64,000 nt of DNA from Coriaria nepalensis. Its lineage: Eukaryota; Streptophyta; Magnoliopsida; Cucurbitales; Coriariaceae. Both the position numbers and the translations under genes were made by a program. The first letter of the stretch is position 1; each line of letters begins with the position of its first letter. The stretch covers positions 1,247,501 through 1,311,500 of the forward strand of contig CP114498.1 in assembly GCA_027186245.1 (NCBI GenBank), written 5' to 3'. The notes beneath the pieces are model-generated. The model was not told the DNA's origin and did no database searches. It saw only the letters and a program-made list of their open reading frames with translations. Positions 1 to 11,700 of the stretch are shown one piece after another.

Positions 1-205
1 TTATGTTTTTTTTTTTAAAAAATGATATTTTTATCATTTCAATTTGGTTTTAAGTGTTTTATAAAATTCACCAAACAAAATGAAATTTTGTTAATGAATA
101 TAAGAACTATTTATAGCAGGAAAGATGATAGAAGATGTAATTAAGGTTTTTAGTAAAAATAAAATTGTTTTCCAATAGTCATGGGCTTGTTTTGACAGCA
201 CATTT

Positions 206-206
206 A

Positions 207-240
<34 letters not shown>

Positions 241-242
241 TT
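206..242. repeat. (ATT)n microsatellite
   Basis: About twelve tandem ATT units lie roughly 275 bp upstream of the HIPP start region. The rest of positions 1-517 is AT-rich promoter-like sequence in which I see no gene. Confidence 0.9.
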
Positions 243-517
243 GCGGCCGAAATATATTTACATGCAATTTACGAGCAAATGCAATCTATAAAAAAAGAGT
301 CCACCTCACATTTCATGGGCCGTACGTACGGCCCAGTCTCACCACCCTTCAAATTTCAGAGAAGTTTCTGTGCAACCTCCCACTTCCCACTAAAATAGCT
401 CAGCTGAATTGGTTAACACGCGCTCTCACTCAAAATACTACTACTCCCTACAATATTTTCACAACCATTTCCATTTTCCCTTCTCCATCTTCAATTCGAG
501 TCAGAAACTGTTCAGTA

Positions 518-1839
518 ATGGCAGAAGATGTCAGTTTTGATCACATTCCATTTTCTGAACTCGATCGTTTTTTTTTTTTTTTCCTTCTTTTATTTGAATT
601 TTTTATTTATTTTTGATCTGTTTATGCTGCAAAAGGAGAAGAACGGTGGCGAAAATAACAAAAAAGGAGAAGAAGAATGGAGAAGGAGATAAGAAGAAGA
701 AGGAAGAGATGAAGTTCATCACCGTTGTTCTTAAGGTCGATATGCACTGTACTGGCTGTATGAACAAGATCATCAAATGTTCTAACGGTTATCAAGGTTT
801 TCATTCCTCATGATTTTGAAATTTTTGATCGGTTTTTGAGATAACGTTAACGAGAAGAGCGATCGTTCTGTTTCTGCTTGATTTTTGACGTCAATTTCAC
901 TTTTCTGTTTCAATTTACTCCTCAACATATTTTTCTCATTCCATTTCCTCTCTCTGTTTTTCATCCATGTTCAAGAGTAGAGACAGTTGACGCAGAGAGC
1001 GAGACGAAGAAGCTGACGGTGGTGGGAAGAGTAGATCCGTGGAAGCTTCGAGAGAAACTAGCTGAGAAGACGAAGAAGAATGTGGAACTGATATCTCCAC
1101 AGCCTCCTAAAGAGAAGGATTCCTCAAAGACATCTAAATCTGATCAGAAAAAGGAAAAATCAGATGAGAAGAAGCCCAAAGAGGTAACTAATTGCTAGAT
1201 TAGTAACTACCTGCAGAAACAGAGAGCGGCTCACTTTAGAGCAGTTACGCACTTTAGCAAATCATTGTTAATGTATTTTTAGATTTAAGCAAGTGTTTTT
1301 TGTGGCAGGTTCCGGTGACGGTGGTTTTGAAGGTGGGATTTCATTGCCAGGGATGCATTGATTAGATTAACAGAATAATATCAAAGATCAAAGGTAATAA
1401 TAATAAGGTGATTTTTAAATTTCTTTTATTATTACTATTTCTCTTTTAAGGTGGGGCTAATTACGTAAATTTTGTAGGAGTTCAAGAAATATTCTCTCTG
1501 GACAGAGAGGAGCAAGTGACAGTGAGGACAATTTTGGAGGCGAAGGCTCTGAAAGATTTTCTAACTCAGAAACTAAAACGGCCGGTGGAAATTATTCCGG
1601 GGAAGAAGGATAAGGACAAGGACAAGGACGGTGGTGGTAAGAAGGAAGGTGGTGGCGGTGGCGGTGGCGGAGGGAAGAAAAAGGGGGGTAATGAAGAGGA
1701 AAAAGGTGCTGGGAGAATGGAGTACGTAGCAGCGCCTGGCTATGATGCATATGGGTATGGATTCGGATACGGGTATGGACCAAATCATCCGCCTCAGATG
1801 TTTAGTGACGAGAACCCAAATGCTTGCTTCATTTTGTGA
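518..1839 (+). pseudogene. Heavy-metal-associated isoprenylated plant protein (HIPP), interrupted by an in-frame stop
   Basis: HIPPs are metallochaperone-like proteins with HMA domains and a prenylated C-terminus. HMA domain 1 is read at 709-796, with metal motif MHCTGC, and continues in exon 978-1183. HMA domain 2 starts in exon 1309-1393 with FHCQGC and continues in exon 1478-1839, which encodes a Lys/Gly-rich linker, a Tyr/Gly-rich stretch, the typical tail PQMFSDENPNAC and a CaaX-like end, CFIL. Leu in the last position suggests geranylgeranylation. All four exons join in frame at GT/AG sites. The copy looks broken: codon 1363-1365 is TAG where the family has Lys just after the CxxC-I-D segment, and the Lys/Glu-rich N-terminus reads well only if the frame changes near 670-690 (see findings). 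The start is therefore uncertain: 518 (MAED...), 613 or 709. The family is certain; the pseudogene status is an inference, and an assembly error remains possible. Confidence 0.75.
1363..1365 (+). other. In-frame TAG inside HMA domain 2 of the HIPP gene
   Basis: Reading exon 1309-1393 in the only frame that gives FHCQGCID, the next codon is TAG, followed at once by INRIISKIK and then the rest of the HMA fold. One substitution from AAG (Lys) explains it. Confidence 0.85.
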
Positions 1840-2091
1840 TTCAAACTTGATAGCTTTAATCGTTTAGAGAAACCATAAGGGGTAAAGAGGTAGATTTTAG
1901 GTATGGGTTTTTTCCTATAGTTCATTTTAAAATTGGATTTCTGTAGGCATCTATGTACTAGAGAAACCATTCTTACTAAAGGTAATACAAGTAACACCTC
2001 AATTAGTCTTTTACTACTATAAGGTTCCGATTAAACTTACTGATTAATATACTAGATTGTAATATGTATGTCAGAGTTTGAAATCCAACAG

Positions 2092-2163
2092 GCGTTTGTA
2101 GTCCAACGGTTAGGATAATTGCCTTCCAAGCAATAGACCCGGGTTCGACTCCCGGCAGACGCA
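2092..2163 (+). tRNA. tRNA-Gly(UCC)
   Basis: A complete cloverleaf is visible. The acceptor arm GCGTTTG pairs with CAGACGC (one T-G wobble). The D arm contains GGTTAGGAT. The anticodon stem ATTGC/GCAAT encloses the loop CTTCCAA with anticodon TCC. The T arm is CCGGGTTCGACTCCCGG, and the discriminator is A at 2163. There is no intron. A T8 run follows directly, as expected for an RNA polymerase III terminator. Confidence 0.96.
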
Positions 2164-2171
2164 TTTTTTTT
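2164..2171 (+). terminator. Pol III T-run terminator of tRNA-Gly
   Basis: Eight consecutive T residues directly follow the tRNA discriminator base. Confidence 0.85.
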
Positions 2172-2712
2172 TCCTTTGACCCGGGGACACAATTCCAGTA
2201 TTATGGTGATCGGTGTGACTGTGTGTATAGATGATGCTTTTTTTTCAACTGTTCATCATGACATGCCACAATTCCATTCCATTCATACATACATTTTGTT
2301 CACATACTCCTTTCCGTTTACATTTCTCGTCTGCCTTTTCCTAAAGAGCCTTGAAGCTTCTCACTCAAGTCAAAAACAGAAAAGGCACAATAACTAGTTG
2401 GAAAATAGCAAGGCAAGTTCTCTTTGCAGTTTACTTGTTCAAAAAATTGCACCTTTTTTTACGCCCACGTAGTTAGTTAAAGGGGAAGTTGAGCAAAAAT
2501 CCTTCTCGTTTAACAAGAAACATCATCTGTGTTTCGCTTTCATCCTAGGCTGTAAATGATAAACAACTAATAACATTTGCTAACGATCATAGTAATGAAA
2601 AACAAGCATCTTCGAAATCCAAAGCTCTTTTAGGATTAATACTTATGGACCCATGAAGCAATGGAATCAAAAGGGAAAAAATAATTAAAAAGGTGAGAGA
2701 AGCATTACTTGA
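2172..2712. other. Intergenic, no gene seen
   Basis: AT-rich sequence between the tRNA and the 3' end of the L18 gene. The part next to 2713 is probably the L18 3' UTR. I found no conserved coding frame. Confidence 0.6.
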
Positions 2713-3096
2713 TTAGTAACTAGGGGGAGAAGAATTTTCACCATTATCATCAAGTATGAGTTTAACTCCATTGTTCTTGAGAGCATTGACAACAGCCCAG
2801 ATCTTGGTCCGGTTTTTAAACCCTTTCTTTTCGACTTCCTTATTAACATCAACATGAATCCCTCTTCCTAGTCCCTGTTCAAGACCTTCTACTTTGAGTC
2901 GCATAGCCAATACCTCTCCAACAACCGTTGCTGACTTGGCATTACAAGAACGACCACATTCCAACGAGCCCTTAATCGAATGCTCAACTGTTGATGCCGT
3001 GGCAACGATCCGGCCGTTGTTGCGGTCTACTACGTTTGCTGTTATGTACTTTATTGATATGAATAACCTTAGCACGTATCGCTTCAAGACTGTCAT
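2713..3096 (-). CDS. Ribosomal protein L18/L5e-family protein
   Basis: A single-exon 127-residue frame. It contains the recognisable plant L18-type core: ITANVVDRNNGRIVATAST, then EHSIK, then CGRSCNAKSATVVGEVLAMR, ending in VNALKNNGVKLIL. The fold binds 5S rRNA in bona fide L18/uL18 proteins. The small size and lack of a clear transit peptide leave mitochondrial or other localisation open. The start is taken at MTVLKRYVLRLF because conservation begins there. An upstream segment on the same strand (about 3505 down to 3440, MADFPRYLAEHR...) ends at a good GT donor but does not join this exon in frame, so I treat it as a probable 5' leader exon. The next gene upstream on this strand is dolichol kinase. 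Confidence 0.85.
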   Translation of the reverse strand: MTVLKRYVLRLFISIKYITANVVDRNNGRIVATASTVEHSIKGSLECGRSCNAKSATVVGEVLAMRLKVEGLEQGLGRGIHVDVNKEVEKKGFKNRTKIWAVVNALKNNGVKLILDDNGENSSPPSY

Positions 3097-3439
3097 TCCT
3101 TCTTTTTTCTTTTGGCAGCTGACATTTCATATAATCAAAGTATTAGAATGTAGGTGTATATTACGTAATTGACCAGAACAAAAAAATACAGAACCCAGAT
3201 GGGATAATAAGAGATTAAGCTCCTCGAAACATTACTTAAGAATTTTCTTTGAGACTCAACCCCATTTAAGAATGATGCCATGAATGATTGAAATAGATAC
3301 ATAACCCAAAAAAAAAAAAAAAAACTAGAATCAAATGCGACTCTTTCATTTTAAGTAACAGTAATAATCAGATTATTGAACCAAGAAAAAAGTTTTTAAA
3401 ATCAAGGACTAACTGGTGAGCATTTTCAAAAGAATAAAC

Positions 3440-3620
3440 CTTGATAGCCAAAAGGTACTCATTATCGATTCTGTGTTCGGCAAGATATCGAGGGAAATCA
3501 GCCATGAACAAAGGTTAGAATGAAACATTGAAACTACTTTACTTAAGGAAGTAAAACAAAAAAAAGGACAAAACAAAAGAACCTGCGAGGGTATATGAGT
3601 TGGAGCTCGATTAACGGTTT
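3440..3620 (-). other. Probable 5' leader exon of the L18-family gene
   Basis: On the minus strand a short open frame from about 3505 ends at AAG|GTTTATTC, a plausible donor. The acceptor would lie just before 3100. The phase does not fit the conserved frame, so it is probably untranslated or a short upstream ORF. Confidence 0.4.
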
Positions 3621-3724
3621 TGATAATAGTAATTCGAAAGAGAGAGATGGGGAAGATTCCGCGAATATTACCGGCCGGAGAGTTACTAGACGGAGGAGGG
3701 AGTGAGCCGAGGAAGGGGGTAGAA

Positions 3725-3878
3725 GAAGGGGGAAGATAGAGGGCGGCAAAAAGAAATGACGTCGTTTCAAGTGTTTCTCGCCCCTGACCAGTTAATGTAT
3801 ACTTTCGCCATATTTATTTATATTTTTTTTGTTAAAGAAGGGGAAGATAGAGGGAGGCAAAGTGAAATGACGTCGTTT
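3725..3878. repeat. Duplicated about 43-bp promoter module with an ACGT core
   Basis: The segment at about 3725-3767 recurs at about 3836-3878 (GGGGAAGATAGAGGG, then AAATGACGTCGTTT). Each copy carries TGACGTCG, a bZIP-type ACGT element. Both copies lie upstream of the L18-family gene. Confidence 0.7.
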
Positions 3879-3879
3879 G

Positions 3880-4392
3880 TTTTGACATGCAGCATTTATC
3901 ATATGATAACTAAAATGATCATAAATCGTTAGAAACTTTAGTTCAATTGCATTTTCATGACACACCAAAACTACTTAGAGAAAGTTTCAAAACATGTTAT
4001 GAAACTCAAAACATAAACATTGTACAAAAAGTTCCCAATAAATTTGTAAAATTGAAATGTTTGTACGAAAAGTTTAATCTGACGTACAAAGCCAATTATT
4101 TATTGCTAAAATATTACACAAATAATAAAAAAAAACTTAATTCTCAATAATTAGACAAAAATGTATGGGCACATCCCTTTATGTTCCTACCCGTGTTCGA
4201 AAAGCCTCTCCAGCCTGTGTTTCTCTGATAGGGTTTAGTAGGAAGTCAGAAGGAACTAACTACTGCAGCGCCAAAAAATTTATACAGAACCTATCTCATG
4301 TGTGTTATATAGTATTACATATTTATATATATATATATATATCAACAGATGTTCAGTTGTATATATACAAGAAATGAAGAAGAATGTTACAG
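3880..4392. other. Intergenic, no gene seen
   Basis: AT-rich sequence between the L18 promoter and the 3' end of dolichol kinase, with a short (TA)n at about 4325-4341. The side near 4392 is probably dolichol kinase 3' UTR. Confidence 0.55.
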
Positions 4393-7300
4393 TCACAGAC
4401 ATAGTAGGCTGTAGAAGACGAGTGGTATAAACGCATTGTCAAGCTGTGCCGTGTAGGCCTCCAACAGGCCACTGATAGTAACAGCTATGAGAAGCGATAA
4501 CCAGTGCTGTAATAACAAGCCAGTATTCAAGATGTCAATAAAAGAAGTGCATCAATGCCAAAAGGTATTGATTTAATGTATTCTTTTGTGTGAGAGAGAG
4601 AGAGACCTCAGTAAGTATATATCCAGTCGATGCTAAAAGTGGTAGAAGCACGGAGCAAGCAGCCAGGACAGATGTGATACCGGCTGCTGTGCCTTCAATG
4701 GTTTTCTCTGCAAAGTGCAGAAACTTTATATTTAGAAAACAAGATAGTAGAAGCCTGTATGTATACGCAAGTAAAACAGAATACCCACTCCCTGTTTTGC
4801 TCCATCTGAGGACGCCATACTTGTGGCCTACCACAGATGCCTGACCATGGAAACAAAAACCCATATGAAGACCAGATAGAAGATTTGATGCTAGCTGTAC
4901 AGAGGATATTATTTGGGATAATGCTTTGTAAGTCAGTTGGATATATAAGTGTTGGAAGTTATGCAAGTTAAGTAAATTTGAAATTCTCCTTCCATGCAAT
5001 TAAGCTACGCCCCTGTAAAAAAAGAAGACTTTTTTTTGGCTTTGCTTCTGTCCACATCCTGCAAAGTGCAACTTGACTGTCGAGAACAATATGTACTTGA
5101 TTGATTCATAATAATTTCATTATTCTTTGTAATAACATAATTTCTTTACTTTTTTGCTTCTATTTTTCAAGCAATACTAGAGCTAAAAAGAATCCAGTTT
5201 GATTGTAGCCCATCGGCTTGTTTTGGCAACTACTCACCATCGTATCTCCAATTCCAAGACTCAGAATTCCAGCAAAAGGTGCAAGAGGACGATCATTGTA
5301 TCCAGAAGACATCCAAATGGGAAGTGCAGATCCCAGCAAGAGTGAGAAGTGACTGAAGAATAGCAGATTGATCAGAAAAATAGCCGACTGGAATTTGCTT
5401 TGTCCAACTCAAATAGATAGTAGATGCCAACAATTTTAGTTATATAAAACAGAACATGCCGTACCTAACTATGAGAAGGTCAGAGTCACGGTGGTCTGTA
5501 AATGCATTCATAAATTGATGCACAAGTTGCCCCAGAGGCCAAATTCTCCATATCTAATTAATGATAGAGACAACACATCATGAAATGGCACAATTCTAAA
5601 TGTACATCGATCACATTTATAAAAACTTACACGAATAATTTCTAGTGCTGCAAAAGCTGCCAAAGCTGCACCAAAGGCTAGATCCAGGAATGTTGGCTGG
5701 AAATTGACACAGCATTTAGTATACTTAAGTACTGCAAAACTGGAAATCTGGAATAGTATTAAAACTATCATAAGAGGCAAACCGCTGTGTACCTGGAAGA
5801 TAAGAGCAGGCACAAACATCAAAACAGCCAGAAGATGGTAGTATTTTCGAAGAAGAATTCTCTCGATCTTGCTATTCTTTGATATGTTGTAGAATCGCAG
5901 AACAGACACACAAATCAAAGCCACCCAGTAAATACACAAAGATAGCCTTTTAAGCGGTTCCGAGAAAACAAATGATACTACCCTGTCCAAAAAGGATACT
6001 TTCCAACTATGAGAAGTTTAACCTGATTATTTCCAGTAATGTTAAATTAAGCGTCCTATCGACTTGAAAATCTGATGGAAATCAATACCATAATAAAGGG
6101 TGCATGTGAAAATCCTTGACAAACTCCATCCAAAATGGGATGACCCCAACCAAAATAAATCCAAGTGAACCAAAGAATATAATGGATCTCCCCGTATCAT
6201 GGTATTTTCTGGCTACAGAAAAGGCTGAGCTTGAATTGGATTCCCATGTTCGGAGAAGAAATTTAAAGACCGCTAGAGAAAGAAGAAGGCCAAGCAGCAA
6301 ACCCTGATGGAGAAGAAATTGTTATTAGCCAGCCAGAGAAATAACAATTAAGCTCATAAATTTGACCCACTCAAGTGGCTTTACATGAGCTTATGAATGT
6401 ACATAGCAAGATTACCTTATGCCTGAGGAAATGTGTCAAACAGAATCATACCTGAATTATTACACAGATTTCATTCCTTTGCATTCCATATTGCACAGAA
6501 ACCGAGTCTGACGAAGTTATGAGCCCATACACCTGTTTAAACAGTATCCATCATTGCCAACAAGAGTATATAGGAAAATTTTGCCAACATAGAATGAAAC
6601 TATAGTACTAACCTTAGCAATAGTACAGGCTATGATGTCACCAACATACAGAACAAGGCCAGCTGTCACGAGAAGTGCTTCCCCTGAGACAAGAAGATGC
6701 TAAGACTTAAGAGAGAAGCACAATGATAATAATGATTGAGATGTGCAACCAAAAGATTATCTACAAAGAACATATCCCAATGGCCTTTGGGCCAAAGGGC
6801 CACAGCAGAGTATTTGACCCTGTAAAGTTCCTTGCTTATACAGGTGATTGGCCAATATATACGGTCAAATTAAAAAACAAAACCCTATAGCTATGCTAGC
6901 TAGATTTATGATGCACATTGTACATGTTCTATAGAACGTATTAAAGAAAAACATTCGCAGAAAGTGAAGCATGGCATATACCAATGGAAGCACAAGCTGG
7001 AAAAGTACAAAGAAGATGCTGAATAAGTTTTACAGCTGCGAATCCATGACATAGTGTCCACAAGAACTTTAATGCTGTGTGGAAACCTGTCAATAGAATA
7101 ATAGAAGCATGATCAAAGGAAATGCAAACGTCTACTACCAGTACTCTTCAATGGAGGATTGCAAGACCAGACAAAAGTGAAATGACAATACAAGCAGAAT
7201 CAGTTACCAGTAAGAGACATTCCGACAAGAGAAGCATGGCACATTGCTGCAGAAAGGATCACACAACTTACACCAAGTTTTTCCTCCAAAACCTTCCAAG

Positions 7301-8185
7301 AAGAAGAAGCTTGGGAATTGCCAGTCTCCCGCATAACAATCCATAGGAGCATAAGCACGCCCAAGCAGCTTGTCACACTAGCCCAGTAATACATAGTCCA
7401 AGTTTCAATCTCTGAACAATTAGAAGGTGGCAACATTAAAATTTAGAAATATTAGAACAATTGTTAATCAAAGTTGTATCAACAAATAATTCCAAGTTGG
7501 GCTTTAATTTACAAAATTGATGCCAAACTAGAGATAAATTTTCAAATCCCGGCACCTAAAAGTCCAGCTTCTTTTGTGGACACGGCTCTAGAAAGCTGTA
7601 TCAACTTTGAGAGCATGACAATGGGGAGGGTAACTGCCCCTAGAAGTATTCCTGAAGAAGCACCCGCCCTGAAAGAGATATAATTAGGATACTTGATACC
7701 AAAAAGCGAGTTCAACATCTACTTCTGCGCATAGAAATCCTTGAAACGGAGATAATCATTGAGCTTCAAAGTTAATATGTTTTCCCTAAAAGAGATAAAT
7801 TTTCCACTTGTATGATAATTCTAAATCCCAATTATAACACACAAATTTCAATTCCAATTTGAGTATTCCCAGCAGCCAAACAGAGAGCAAGAAAAATCAG
7901 CAGTAAATCCTCAAATGCACCTTCATGAAGAGAAAAATCCAGGAAATCCTATTCAGTGAAGCAAAATCAAAGAGATAAGAGAGAGAAAACGAACCTGGTC
8001 TTAAATTGAGAGACGGAACTGGAAGTCTCGGCGCGGATCTCGATAAAGAAGGCGCAGAGGGAGAGGATAGAGAGAGAAAGTCCATGATAGAGAAGAGAGA
8101 ACGGAAGAGAGAACAGAACATTGGCGATGAGGAGGATGACCACAGCTCTCTCGCCGTTTAATAACGGCGCCGTAGAGACAGCCAT
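4393..8185 (-). CDS. DOK1: Dolichol kinase
   Basis: Dolichol kinase uses CTP to phosphorylate dolichol in the ER membrane, supplying dolichyl phosphate for N-glycosylation, O-mannosylation and GPI anchors. The gene is split into many small exons. Exon 1 (8185 to about 7995) encodes MAVSTAPLLNGERAVVILL and membrane segments. A central exon (about 5990-5800) has the family block NISKNSKIERILLRKYYHL. The exon around 5700-5640 carries FLDLAFGAALAAFAALEIIR. The catalytic C-terminal part reads WMSSGYNDRPLAPFAGILSLGIGD at about 5340-5240, then ASVVGHKYGVLRWSKTG at about 4845-4785, then KTIEGTAAGITSVLAACSVL at about 4710-4640. The last exon (about 4510-4393) ends AQLDNAFIPLVFYSLLCL-stop. About 560-580 residues are expected, with multiple membrane spans. 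I see no lesion. The gene is single and essential in Arabidopsis (At3g45040 by memory). Confidence 0.93.
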
Positions 8186-8442
8186 GGATACCGTCTTGTA
8201 GCGTCAAATTTTCGAAATTCAGAAGCGAAATTCAATAAATTCGAGCTCAATCAGACAGAAACGATGATACAATGAAGCCAGAAATTTTCGCGGGAAGAGA
8301 GAGAGAGAGAGAATTGATTGACGCAGTCGCAAACGTTTGGCCTTCCGGCTGGTTTCTGTTACATCGGACCGTGGACCCGCCGATTGTTGAGCTACCCGCC
8401 TACCTTCTACAATCTCTACATTACTTATTTACTACCAAATAC

Positions 8443-8548
8443 TAAGTCAATCTTCCGCCAACCCCAATCGTCCACGTAGATAATTCGACGTACATTAAGT
8501 CAATCTTCGACCAATCCCTGTCGTCCACGTAGATAATTCGACGTACAT
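8443..8548. repeat. Two-copy 53-bp tandem duplication
   Basis: The unit from 8443 to 8495 (TAAGTCAATCTTC, then CGTCCACGTAGATAATTCGA) is repeated at 8496-8548 with a few differences. It lies between the dolichol kinase promoter and the ABCG3 3' end. Confidence 0.85.
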
Positions 8549-8755
8549 AAATAACGATTTAAAATTTATCCATTTTCTTTTTGGGGAAATAGTTGAATTG
8601 CATGAAATTATATTGATCATAAAATAATTGACGAGAGCGAACATAATCTCATGAGAGAGAGCGAGAATCATATTTGGAGAGAGTGAACAAAAATCTCTTT
8701 CATATGCTACAGCAAAAGAACACAACAAGGACCAATCCATATAAACCTTCTGTTT

Positions 8756-11700
8756 TCATGGGTTCTGATCCTGATTACAACACCGGAAAATTTTATGCAA
8801 GGTAGTGTTTTTGGCTACTCGAAGAAACAACGAAACAAACACGAGGAACCGATAAGCAACCGCCATAAGAAACAGAACCAACAAGTTCCCCCATTTCGAG
8901 TTGCTGTCTGAAGATATATCATATGCACTGTGAAGAGCTTGAAACCCAGATATGCTCCTCACTTGCCCCACTGCAAAGTTCGTATCAAGATACTCATTTT
9001 CCAGCAGCCCCTGTATAATAACATCATAAGAAACCAACTTATATTTACCATATTTTTTTCCCAAATAGGCCAAAAATATTACATGATTATGAGATATATA
9101 TACTTGCCTGGATAGAGTAAGTATGGAAAGCAATGTACGACAATGGATATGTCCAAACGGGACCCGGCATTGCGCTTCGGATTCGGAAATATCCCCCGGA
9201 AAGCATCATTACCACGTGAACGGAAACGAGGGTTAAGACACTCCAATAGACATCTTGCCATAGAGAAGTAACGAGCAGCATCATGCCTTCATTGACTAAG
9301 AGGCACATGAAGAAGTTCAGAACGAAGTACATCAAGAGGCTAAATTTGTCTTTTAATCCGACGAGGAAGTAGAAGACTAGGCTGGATGAGATGGAGATAA
9401 GGAAAATGAAAGGGATGCTTGAGAGAAGTTGGCCGAGGAGAAAGACTAGTGCTCCCGAATGATGGTTTGATTCTTCACTGGCATATATCTGTCAAAAAAT
9501 TCGAGCACTTATATGGATATATATATGTAAGCTATAAGGAATAGATTGTTCTTTATAGTTATAATAAGGATAACCTTGATTTCTCTCCTAAGTGCAGGTA
9601 CTCCAGCAATGCTTAGAAGAGACGTAAACGAAACAAATACAAATATTGCTCCAACTCTTGTCTGAAATGAAGGAAGCGAAGAGAGAGAAGAGGTTAATTT
9701 TGAGCTCATCCAAGTGAAAAAGAAAATTGAAGCATGTTCTTGTAATAGAGTAACTCACCACAACAGAAGACAAGGAATGGCCTAAGCCGGAAAAGACTGT
9801 GCCAATACAAAGTGTAAGAAGCATGTAGAGAATAAGGCGAAGCCAATAGTATTTCCATTCCCTTGACATGATCAGTAACGATCTCCAAGTCAAAACTGCA
9901 ATCCTTGTAGCATTTCCCGCCTTTCCCTTGCTTTTAAGAGTTGGGCCTTCCTGTAAGATAGTAATGCAATTTACTGAACAAGCAAAGATGCATCTATAAG
10001 GCAATACTACATGAAACAACGATTCAATGAGTTGTTCTATACCCGCTCTGTGAGTCTCAAAATTGTAGTTTCAACTGCAGCTGCATCTGCAGATGATTTA
10101 TATGTTGCTTCTAGGGTTCTTATAGCAACAGCAGTATCCATATTCACCGCTGAAAAGTCTCCTTGGTCATCCTGTTATTATGTATCATTCGGAATGAAAA
10201 TGCTTAAAAAAATTATTCTTTTCTCTTAAATGTCTTGATAAGAATAAATCAACAACTAACAATTCTAGCATTCAAAGATACCTGCCAATTTTTGCACATG
10301 GCAATGATCCTGTCAAAGTCGGTATTGATGGCACGTAGAAAGTGATCAGAAGGACTTTGCATAATTGGGCAAGGAAATCCGGCATTTGAGAAGTGCTTCA
10401 TCAGAAATAATTATGCTAATCAGAAATAATCTATAAACATTCACTTCAGCTTGAAAAAGTTAAATCTTTTTTTTAATTTACTTATAAAACTTACAAAGTT
10501 AGAGACTAACCTGCAAGCAAGCCAATGTTTCTCCAAAGAACAGGGTATTCCCATTTGAAAGCAAACAAATACGATCAAAAAGGCCGAACACTTCAGTACT
10601 GCTCTGATAAATGGTGAAGATAAGCGTGCACCCTGTGCTTGTAAGTTTCTTCAATGTGACCATCATCAGAAGTGCAGAGACACTGAAACAAATAAATACA
10701 ATCCACAAAATTTAATACATTAATTGAAATTGCATGTAAAGGATTACATCACTTATCAAATATAAAAGTACCTATCTAGATGATAAAGCGGCTCATCTAT
10801 GAATAAGATCTGAGGTCTCATAACAAGCTCCCTAGCAATGCTAACCCGCCTTCTCTCCCCCCTAGGAAGGCCCTTCATATAGCAATGCCCACCTATAAGC
10901 TTGTTCGAATAATCACCTAGCGACATGGCCTGGATTGCATCCTCTACCACGTTCTTTTTCTGACAAAAGAAACCAGGAAGCTGTAGAAGCGCTGAGTAGT
11001 ATAGAAACTCTCTTACAGTAAGTGATCCTATCAGAGTAGTTTCCCTCTCCACAAAACCCTGAAATGAAAAAAAAGAAGTAAAAATACTTCACAAATAACA
11101 CCAAAGTACCAACTTGTAATAGTTTATGCTTATACACCATTTAGAACACTTACATATGACCCATAAGATATGTGCGACTTGGCTCCGTTCACAAATACTT
11201 CACCATACATTCTAGCTGAATGATGCAATCTTCCTAAAGACCAATTAAATAAAATAAAAATCAAGACTTTGCCCAAAAAGTAATAATATTTTCAGTTAGA
11301 AATGAAAATAATAAATATTCGTCTTTCTAAACCTGAAAGAGCCCTTAGTAGAGTGGACTTTCCCGATTTGGCAGGGCCCATGATAACAGTCATAGTACCA
11401 GGCAAGGCATAACCATTTGAACTTTTAACAACCTTGTCTGAATACTTCCTTTTCCCTCTAATTGTAACGGTCAAATCTTTCCAAGCAATAGAAGCACCTG
11501 CAATCTTCCTTGCAACCACGGCACCTTCAGGCAATGGTGGGGACGGGAGGGACCCACTATTCATTTTAGAGAGAGAAGGAGAAGCCGGGGTGGTTGCTGC
11601 ATTGATGGAATCACCTGCTTCCTCTACACGAACATCATGGTCCGTGTCATCACCCCATTCGGGTGAGTCCTCAAAGGAGATGGGTTGTCTTAGTGAACCC

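Noticed and set aside
165..398. 77-codon plus-strand frame with poly-Tyr
   Set aside because: It is the translation of the (ATT)n repeat and its flanks; no domain and no support.
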